A stretch of 37,373 bases of DNA, taken from contig NZ_BDBR01000065.1 in the NCBI RefSeq assembly GCF_001613085.1, forward strand, positions 1-37,373, read 5' to 3'. A program made the position numbers and the translations under genes. The notes below the pieces were generated by a model. It had not been told where the DNA came from. It was given only the letters and a program-made list of their open reading frames with translations, and did not search any database. Origin of the DNA: Nocardia salmonicida NBRC 13393 (GTDB taxonomy: Bacteria; Actinomycetota; Actinomycetes; Mycobacteriales; Mycobacteriaceae). Of this stretch, positions 32,292 to 37,373 are shown piece after piece; positions within the stretch are counted from its first letter, which is position 1, and every line of letters starts with the position of its first letter.

Positions 32292-32702
32292 GTGCTCGAA
32301 GTGCTGGCGAACGCGTCGGCGTTCCATGCTGCGGTGCGGCGTCGTGATATCGCGGTGGCGGTACTGTTCCATGCCCGCTGGGATTCCAATTCCCGCATGC
32401 TGCTGGACGAATTCGAACGGTACGCGCGCACTGCCGACGCACGGATTATGTGCGCGGCGATGGAATTCGACGACTGGTCGAAGGTCGTCGAGCAATATCG
32501 GGTCACCGCGCTACCGACGATATTGATATTCACCGGTGGCCGGTTGTCAGGCCGCATCATCGGCGCCAGAAAGGCTGCACGGGTGCGCCGCGATATCGCC
32601 CGGCATCTTCCGGCACGATCCGGCACCTCCACGCATGGCCAGGGGCCGCGAGCAAGCGACCCGGACGACCGGATACCCGGTGAGCCAAGGCCCGCACTGT
32701 GA
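32292..32702 (+). CDS. Thioredoxin-fold protein without catalytic cysteines
   Basis: The 136-residue protein follows thioredoxin order: VAVLFHARWDSNSRMLLDEF (where WCGPC would normally stand, here WDSNS), a strand IMCAAMEFDDWSKVVEQYRV, the cis-Pro block TALPTILIFTGGRLSGRIIG and the last helix ARVRRDIARHL. Both active-site Cys are replaced, so it cannot act as a disulphide reductase; a chaperone, binding or regulatory role is more likely. GTG 32292 with GAGGG ahead is the preferred start, since the frame upstream (to 32175) is Arg/Pro-rich and non-homologous. It follows the secreted peptide gene by 146 bases. Confidence 0.75.
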   Translation: MLEVLANASAFHAAVRRRDIAVAVLFHARWDSNSRMLLDEFERYARTADARIMCAAMEFDDWSKVVEQYRVTALPTILIFTGGRLSGRIIGARKAARVRRDIARHLPARSGTSTHGQGPRASDPDDRIPGEPRPAL

Positions 32703-32849
32703 TCTCACCCAGGCAGAGTTGTCGCAAGCTATAACGTGTCCCAGTGATCTCTTATCGGTCGTCACAAGCGAACACTGGTCGACTGACGCCTACTCGGCAG
32801 TAACCTGACCTGATCCCGCGACCTCGCGGGAGTGAAAAAGGAGTCGCCG

Positions 32850-34121
32850 ATGACTGCCAACGCTGCCGCTGAGCCGTTCCTGACACCCGCAGGCCGACCG
32901 GTCTCCACGCCGCTCAAAGACGTCCGCACCGTCTCCCGCCAGATGGTCGGCCATTTCATCGAGAACGTCGTGCCGTGCGCAACGCTGCCTGGCGAAGCCC
33001 TCGACGGAGACATCACGACCATCACGAAGGTGTGCCTGGAACTGACCAGGAGCATACTCGACGGGCGGGACCCGCAGGGACGCACCGACCGGGTGCAGGC
33101 CGCCGCAGCCGACTGGGCGCGGGAGGGTATCCCGATCGGGACGGTCAATCACGCCATCCACGAAGGTTTCAAACTGGGGTTCGATCTGCTGCTGGCCAAT
33201 GTCAACACGCTCGACTCCGATACCGTCGCCGGGGTGGCGCGACGGTTGATGGACGCGGTGGACATGATCACCACGGCGGTCACGGTGGCCTACTTCCGCG
33301 AACTCCGATCGGTGGTCAACGAGCATCACACAGCCGTGCACACCCTCACCTCCGCCCTGCTGGGCGGACAGAACGTGGCCACCATGGCCAGGGAATGCGG
33401 TATCGAGGTCTCCGACCAGTACCACGTGCTCGGGATCATCCTGCTACCACACGCCGAGGAATCGACGTCATCGCTCGACGCGAAAGTCGTTGCCCGGCGC
33501 AAACTGCGGCGGGTGCAGGCGAAACTAGCCGACCGCTGCGGCGGCAAAGCACTCTCCCTGCTCAGTGTGGACGGCGGCACCCTACTGTTGCCCGCCACCG
33601 ACTACACCGACACCGAACTCGACGATCTGATCGCCAGCCTGTCCATCGCCGCGCAGGCGCCGGTGCGCGCGGTCGCGACCGTGGCCGCACGCACCGAGAT
33701 CCCCCGCGCCGCTGAACAAGTGCACGAACTACTCGACATCGTGCACGTCACCGGCGCCGACAATAAGGTCTACCGACCGCACGAACTGGCGTTCGAATAC
33801 CAGCTCACCCGACCCGGCCCAGCCCGCGACGCACTGGCTTCCGCAGTGGACTCGCTCGAGGAGAACCCGGAACTGCTACACACCCTCGAGGTGCACATTT
33901 CGACCAACCTGCAACGCTCGCGCACCGCGCGAGAGTTGTTCGTGCACACCAACACCGTGGACTATCGGATGAAACGAATCGCTCAGATCACCGGATTCGA
34001 CCCCGGCGATCTCACCGGACTGTGCTACCTCCGGTCCGCTCTGCTGATTCGTGCCTACCGCCGACCGCGCGGGGCGACGACGAATCGCCACGTCGTTAAT
34101 GGCCAGCGGCATGCCGTTTGA
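32850..34121 (+). CDS. PucR-family regulator with RsbRD-type N-terminal domain
   Basis: The 423-residue protein starts at ATG 32850 with AAAGGAG ahead. Residues about 20-165 (VSRQMVGHFIENVVPCATLP to TVAYFRELRSVVNEHHTAVH) match the RsbRD-like N-terminal sensor seen in many actinobacterial PucR regulators. A middle GGDEF-like region is followed by the C-terminal helix-turn-helix LHTLEVHISTNLQRSRTARE, LFVHTNTVDYRMKRIAQITG. It may control the divergent acyltransferase operon or the secreted-peptide gene, judging only from position. It is the second PucR-type gene here, but the N-terminal sensor differs from the one at 19261-20784. Confidence 0.85.
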   Translation: MTANAAAEPFLTPAGRPVSTPLKDVRTVSRQMVGHFIENVVPCATLPGEALDGDITTITKVCLELTRSILDGRDPQGRTDRVQAAAADWAREGIPIGTVNHAIHEGFKLGFDLLLANVNTLDSDTVAGVARRLMDAVDMITTAVTVAYFRELRSVVNEHHTAVHTLTSALLGGQNVATMARECGIEVSDQYHVLGIILLPHAEESTSSLDAKVVARRKLRRVQAKLADRCGGKALSLLSVDGGTLLLPATDYTDTELDDLIASLSIAAQAPVRAVATVAARTEIPRAAEQVHELLDIVHVTGADNKVYRPHELAFEYQLTRPGPARDALASAVDSLEENPELLHTLEVHISTNLQRSRTARELFVHTNTVDYRMKRIAQITGFDPGDLTGLCYLRSALLIRAYRRPRGATTNRHVVNGQRHAV

Positions 34122-34176
34122 CCTGGACGGTGCGCCTCCTAGTGGTCATGCTCGCGCTGTTCGTCACCGTTGTCGG

Positions 34177-34659
34177 CTACGAGTATAAATCTGACGGAAA
34201 TACTTGACAGCCGGACCTCCTGGGCCGTAGGGAGATTCGGTCAATAGACGCCCATTGGATCGCGAGGTGCGTCGACGCCTCGCGGTCCTTCGTCATGTCG
34301 AGGAAGTCAGCGGCAACGTCGCGCGACCGTGTCAATAGCCGAAGATGCAAGCGGCCCAAAGGATCTCCCCCAAGCTGAACGAAGGGCGCGAGGATCGTAT
34401 CGACCACGGTGGGCATCGCGTCGGGCCCCGGGGTCGCACGCGCCAGGCCATCGGCCCACAGCGGTCCCAGTCGATCCTCGATCAGCGCACCGACCAGGGC
34501 TTCCTTCGATCCGAAGTGGTAGTGCACCGCGGCCGAGTTCGCCCCCGCCACGGTACAGATGCCACGCACCGACACCTCGTCGTACAGCTCGGTCAGCAGC
34601 AACGACTCAGCAGCGGCCAGCAGTCGCTGCAGCGTCCCCGTCTTGACCTCATCGACCAT
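34177..34659 (-). CDS. TetR-family regulator, probably shortened at the C-terminus
   Basis: The N-terminal helix-turn-helix is typical: TGTLQRLLAAAESLLLTELY, DEVSVRGICTVAGANSAAVH, YHFGSKEALVGALIEDRLGP. The ligand domain is short; after TRSRDVAADFLDMTKDREAS the sequence (RISLRPRRSGCQVFPSDLYS) loses family character, and the 160 residues are fewer than the usual 190-220, so a 3' truncation or frameshift is likely. ATG 34659 is preferred over ATG 34695, which lies in the operator region. Two palindromes directly upstream fit autoregulation. The target is not obvious. Confidence 0.75.
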   Translation of the reverse strand: MVDEVKTGTLQRLLAAAESLLLTELYDEVSVRGICTVAGANSAAVHYHFGSKEALVGALIEDRLGPLWADGLARATPGPDAMPTVVDTILAPFVQLGGDPLGRLHLRLLTRSRDVAADFLDMTKDREASTHLAIQWASIDRISLRPRRSGCQVFPSDLYS

Positions 34660-34668
34660 GCTCAGAAG

Positions 34669-34682
34669 TGAAACATGTTTCA
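34669..34682. promoter_or_regulatory. 14-bp perfect palindrome ahead of the TetR gene
   Basis: TGAAACATGTTTCA is its own reverse complement. It lies nine bases upstream of the preferred TetR start on the minus strand, where a bound repressor would block transcription or ribosome entry. Confidence 0.6.
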
Positions 34683-34689
34683 ATCGGCA

Positions 34690-34708
34690 ATTCAATCATT
34701 GATTGAAT
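34690..34708. promoter_or_regulatory. 19-bp inverted repeat ahead of the TetR gene
   Basis: ATTCAATCA, T, TGATTGAAT: perfect 9-bp arms around one base, the size and form of a TetR-family operator. With the palindrome at 34669-34682 it makes a compact autoregulatory region. Confidence 0.65.
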
Positions 34709-34780
34709 CAGTGGTTGGGCCATCGGATCGGCACAGATCGACAGGCGTGGTGATCTCCCTACCGAGGGCTGCCAGCCCGG

Positions 34781-35371
34781 CTACGGTGCGGCCGTTGCCT
34801 CGCTGACGAGGACGGCGGCGACGCGGCCCGCGTAGTCAATGGCGGTGGCCGGTTCGTCGCCTGCCTCGACTCGGCGCACGCACGCGTCGACCAGCGCCTG
34901 TATCGACGCCGTCACCAGGGCGGGATTCGTCACCGCCGCTGCGGACAGTTCCGCGCGCAGGAGGTCGGCCAGTTCGGTGTGCAGCGCGATCACCCGCGCC
35001 CGCGCGCTCGCCGAGAGGTTCATCCGCGAGAGTGCGGTGCGCCAGGCGTGATCCCCGTCGACGGCCAGTTCGATGTTGGCGCGCACGTACGCCACCACGC
35101 CTGCGGCTGGTGTCGGCGCGGCCTCGATCGCGTCGCGGACCGCGCTCGTCCAGCGCGGGAAGCCTCGGGCGGCCACCATCTCGATCAGGTCGTCGATCGA
35201 GTCGACGTAGCGGTAGATGCTGTTGCGGGCGATTCCCGCGCGGGCCGCCACGGCCCCGGCGGTCAGGGTGGTGCCGCTGTCCTGTGCCAAGAGGAACTCG
35301 GCGCTGTCGATCAGTGCCGCGAGTACTTGGGCGCGATGCGCGCGGACGCTGTCCGCATTGATCTTGGGCAT
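34781..35371 (-). CDS. TetR-family transcriptional regulator
   Basis: A full-length 196-residue TetR protein: RAHRAQVLAALIDSAEFLLA, GTTLTAGAVAARAGIARNSI, YRYVDSIDDLIEMVAARGFP for the DNA-binding domain, then an all-helical ligand domain (AAGVVAYVRANIELAVDGDH, MNLSASARARVIALHTELAD, SIQALVDACVRRVEAGDEPA). AGGAGGCAGCCGAGGCCC precedes ATG 35371. It is divergent from the DUF420 gene with a perfect 23-bp palindrome between them, so it most likely represses that gene and itself. Confidence 0.88.
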   Translation of the reverse strand: MPKINADSVRAHRAQVLAALIDSAEFLLAQDSGTTLTAGAVAARAGIARNSIYRYVDSIDDLIEMVAARGFPRWTSAVRDAIEAAPTPAAGVVAYVRANIELAVDGDHAWRTALSRMNLSASARARVIALHTELADLLRAELSAAAVTNPALVTASIQALVDACVRRVEAGDEPATAIDYAGRVAAVLVSEATAAP

Positions 35372-35439
35372 GGGCCTCGGCTGCCTCCTTTTCCCCGTGT
35401 CTGGTTCAAGTTCGGGTACGTGCTAGCGTGCGTCGAGCT

Positions 35440-35462
35440 CTTGGAGACACCCTGTCTCCAAG
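35440..35462. promoter_or_regulatory. perfect 23-bp palindrome, putative TetR operator
   Basis: CTTGGAGACA, CCC, TGTCTCCAAG: flawless 10-bp arms in the 159-bp gap between the divergent TetR and DUF420 genes, 68 bases from each start. This is the strongest operator candidate in the window. Confidence 0.75.
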
Positions 35463-35530
35463 ATGACTTCGTGTGCGGCCGGAACCTGGTCAGATCTGCG
35501 CCGCGCACCCGACGACATGGAGCTACTGCG

Positions 35531-36019
35531 ATGAACGACTTTAGTGGGATCGACGGCTTCCTCGGCACGAGGGCGTCGTTCGCGATGGACATGATGGTGA
35601 CGTTGATGGTGCTGGTGGTCCTCGCCCTCGGGTGGAGTGTGTACCAGGTCAAGGTCGGCCGGCGGCTCCGGCTGCACCGCGGGGTCCAGCTCGGGTTGGG
35701 TGTCGCGCTACTGGTTGCCGTCGTGCTGTTCGAGCTGGATGTGCGCTTCAATGGCTGGCAAGAGCGCTCCGCGGGAGTCGTGGGCGGCACGGCGTCTACC
35801 GCGGTGTCGACTTCGCTGGCGATCCACCTGGTGTTCGCGGTCACCTCGGTACTGCTGTGGCCGGTGGTGATCGTGCGGGCGGTGCGCAATTTCGGCAATC
35901 CGCCGCACCCGGGCGCGCACGCCGCGTGGCACCGGCGGTGGGCCAGGGTCGCGGCGATCGACATGACGCTGACCGCAGTGTCCTGCTGGGTCTTCTACTG
36001 GCTCGCGTTCGTCGCCTGA
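35531..36019 (+). CDS. DUF420 integral membrane protein
   Basis: The 162-residue protein has four to five helices and the DUF420 pattern: GFLGTRASFAMDMMVTLMVL, LHRGVQLGLGVALLVAVVLF, ELDVRFNGW, LAIHLVFAVTSVLLWPVVIV, NPPHPGAHAAWHRRWARVAA and IDMTLTAVSCWVFYWLAF. Conserved His (LHR, IHLV, HRRW) suggest haem or metal contact. A related DUF420 protein, CtaM, assists cytochrome oxidase maturation in some Firmicutes, but that role is not shown for actinobacterial members. The start at 35531 opens on the conserved N-terminus; no strong ribosome site. Control by the divergent TetR is likely. Confidence 0.85.
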   Translation: MNDFSGIDGFLGTRASFAMDMMVTLMVLVVLALGWSVYQVKVGRRLRLHRGVQLGLGVALLVAVVLFELDVRFNGWQERSAGVVGGTASTAVSTSLAIHLVFAVTSVLLWPVVIVRAVRNFGNPPHPGAHAAWHRRWARVAAIDMTLTAVSCWVFYWLAFVA

Positions 36020-36070
36020 CCGGCAACGGAGATCCGCACATGAGGAAGGCCACCTCGCCACCGCCGATGC

Positions 36071-36542
36071 CTTAGTACTGCAACTGCACTCGCGTAGTTC
36101 GGTGCTGAAAGACCTGTCGGGTGGTGTTGGATCGGGCTGTGGCCGAACTGGATTCGTTGATGGATAGTGGCGAGTCCCTGATAACGAGTCCACCCGGCAG
36201 TAGAGCCGGCTCTGGTCGCGGGTCTGGAATGTAAGAACGGGTGGACTCTGGCCGAACGCGCTGGTGAGAGGGTTCCGGATGGAATGCAGCGGCTGCTGCG
36301 CGCTGCGGACTGGGACGTCGAGGGCGTGTGTGGCGATGTGCGCGACTTCGTCGTCGAGCATCTCGGTGATCCTGGCGCCGTGCTGGCCGGTGACGAGACA
36401 GGTTTCCTGAAGAAGGGCATCAATCCGCTGGCGTGCAACGTCAGTACTCCGGCACCGCCGGACGCACGGAGAACTATCAGATCGGCGTGTTCTTGGCCTA
36501 TGCCTCCCGACACGGGCACGCTCTGATCGACCGGGAGGTGTA
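36071..36542 (+). mobile_element. 5' fragment of an IS701-family element inserted in phoU
   Basis: The left end reads CTTAGTACTGCAACTGCACT, sharing CTTAGTACT with the other IS. A transposase reading on the plus strand follows in pieces across frames: VAELDSLM, then CKNGWTLAERAGERVPDGMQ, RLLRAADWDVEGVCGDVRDF, VVEHLGDPGAVLAGDETGFL, KKG, then after a shift VQRQYSGTAGRTENYQIGVF, LAYASRHGHALIDREV and a stop at 36541. The central and C-terminal parts and the right inverted repeat are missing. It is about 470 bp of an element usually near 1.3 kb, and differs clearly from the copy at 21638-22892. Confidence 0.85.
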
Positions 36543-37017
36543 ACCGGTCCATGGTGTCGTCTGGGCGTCGAACTCGGCGGCGTCGTGGGTCGCCGGAGGC
36601 CAGGACCGCGGCGGCGGCCGTCGCCATCGCTACCGCCGCCGCACCCATGCGGGCAACGATCGGGCGCATGGATTCGGGAACGACGTGCTCGGGATGGCGA
36701 CGACGCGCGATGTCGGCGATGTGCACGGTGAGCGCGCCTATTCTGTGCAGGTTGGCGACCAACTGGAGCGCGGTGACGACTTTGCGTAGCTCCCCAGCCA
36801 CCGGCGATTGCAACGCCAACAACGCCGCAGCGGTGTCGTCGCACCGATCGCGCGAGCCGTCGAGTTCCTGACAGATCTCGATCGCCCGCTCGCACTGCTG
36901 CGGATCGGCGTTGAGTAGCCCGCCTGTCGCGGCCGCGATCGCCGCGCGATCACCCAAGCACCTTGTGTCGAACTGATCGGCGAGCTGCTCGAGGTCTTCA
37001 TAAAAGCGTGTTCGCAT
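36543..37017 (-). pseudogene. phoU: phoU, 5' part only, cut by the IS fragment
   Basis: The frame starts MRTRFYEDLEQLADQFDTRC and continues ATGGLLNADPQQCERAIEIC, ALLALQSPVAGELRKVVTAL, QLVANLHRIGALTVHIADIA, RRRHPEHVVPESMRPIVARM, the classic first PhoU three-helix bundle and start of the second. After about residue 158 (DDTMDRLH) it runs into IS sequence at 36543, so roughly the last quarter of a ~220-residue protein is lost. A stretch just before the break (RRRRVRRPDD) reads better in another frame (AAEFDAQ), hinting at further decay. PhoU modulates phosphate transport and Pho signalling. Confidence 0.8.
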
Positions 37018-37290
37018 AGCTCATCGCCCTGCGGCCTCGGTCGCACTCATACTTGCCGCGACCCGCCATCTACTGACATCCCGACAACAGCCCATTATCC
37101 GCGGTAACTCCCTCAGCGCCGGATTTCGCAGGAGTAGGCGTCAGTCTTTAACGTCGAGTTCAGCTGCCTGCGGGATCCGCTGGCTCGTCGCCCAGCTGAC
37201 GGCCCTCGTCGGTCGGCCGGGCTTGTCGGCCGATATCGCCGGAGTCGTTTACGCCGTCGTGCCGAGACGATAAGTCGGTTCGCGGGGCAA
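37018..37290. other. region upstream of phoU with no gene seen
   Basis: The 273 bases between the phoU start and the end of the next minus-strand gene show no recognisable coding frame, only Arg/Pro-rich shadow translations. It presumably held the phoU promoter. No clear pho-box repeat was found by eye. Confidence 0.35.
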
Positions 37291-37373
37291 CTATGAGGAC
37301 GAGGCGGTGGTGTTCCAGCGCGCGCGGGCGGCGGCGAACAGGTCCACACACACCGTCACGAGGTCGGCGGGGT
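37291..37373 (-). CDS. C-terminal end of an unknown protein (partial)
   Basis: Reading into the window from the right edge, a minus-strand frame gives ADLVTVCVDLFAAARARWNT and TASSS before a TAG at 37293-37291. The helix-like pattern and G/C third positions suggest the true end of a gene that begins outside the window. Too short to identify. Confidence 0.3.
   Translation of the reverse strand, partial: PADLVTVCVDLFAAARARWNTTASSS

Noticed and set aside
35708..36895. 395-codon minus-strand frame spanning DUF420, the IS fragment and phoU
   Set aside because: It crosses three unrelated sequences, which a real gene would not; the real frames are clear.
1..37373. CRISPR array or long tandem repeats
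   Set aside because: No regularly spaced direct repeats were seen anywhere in the window; only inverted repeats and IS ends.

Overview
The window is high-GC actinobacterial DNA, most likely from a mycolate-containing genus such as Nocardia or Rhodococcus. The grounds are strong G/C third-position bias, GTG starts, PapA-type acyltransferases of the DHxxxDG kind, DrrAB-like transport genes, COG2345-type Cys-rich regulators, DUF420, and a very small secreted peptide of a kind I associate with Nocardia. The genus is an inference. Integrity is low: there is one frameshifted gene (hmp), a ctaD cut by a Tn3 transposase fragment, a phoU cut by an IS701-family fragment, a defective IS701-family element, a scrambled tRNA remnant and two gene bodies without a start. 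This looks like an accessory or rearranged region carrying some housekeeping genes (acnA, carbonic anhydrase).

Layout. 1-5.6 kb: end of an unknown gene, nsrR-hmp (nitric oxide sensing and detoxification, hmp frameshifted), a GNAT acetyltransferase, a DUF2798 membrane protein, a cupin, a small unknown protein, and a DUF2249-cupin fusion. 5.9-8.1 kb (minus strand): a five-gene operon whose neighbours all overlap by 4-8 bases: 7Fe ferredoxin, COG2345 regulator, membrane protein, small Cys-containing protein, universal stress protein. Near-identical 27-bp palindromes precede both the ferredoxin operon and the DUF2249-cupin gene, so the two are probably one regulon. 8.3-11.4 kb: the ctaD/Tn3 chimera, an unknown protein, and a cluster of small or headless secreted-type genes including a NucA/NucB nuclease fragment. 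11.4-14.2 kb: acnA.

14.6-21.6 kb: VOC protein; a second COG2345 regulator coupled to a ferredoxin-reductase-type flavoprotein and divergent from a DoxX-like membrane protein; beta-carbonic anhydrase; DUF488 protein; PucR-family regulator; DksA/TraR-like protein. 21.6-23.1 kb: defective IS701-family element, a strong hairpin terminator and a tRNA whose halves lie in the wrong order.

23.4-31.0 kb (minus strand): the most striking unit, a six-gene operon of four consecutive stand-alone condensation/PapA-type acyltransferases followed by a DrrA-like ATPase and DrrB-like permease. No polyketide synthase, NRPS module or carrier protein lies beside them. The natural reading is acylation and export of a lipid or glycolipid. 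Upstream and divergent, across about 1 kb of partly A/T-rich DNA, are a 56-residue secreted peptide gene, a thioredoxin-fold protein without its CXXC, and a second PucR/RsbRD-type regulator. 34.2-36.0 kb: two TetR regulators, each beside clear palindromes, and a DUF420 membrane protein. 36.1-37.4 kb: IS701-family fragment, 5' part of phoU, and the end of an unknown gene.

Common themes are nitric oxide/redox/Fe-S sensing in the left half (NsrR, Hmp, two Cys-rich regulators, ferredoxin, DUF2249) and cell-envelope lipid modification in the right half.
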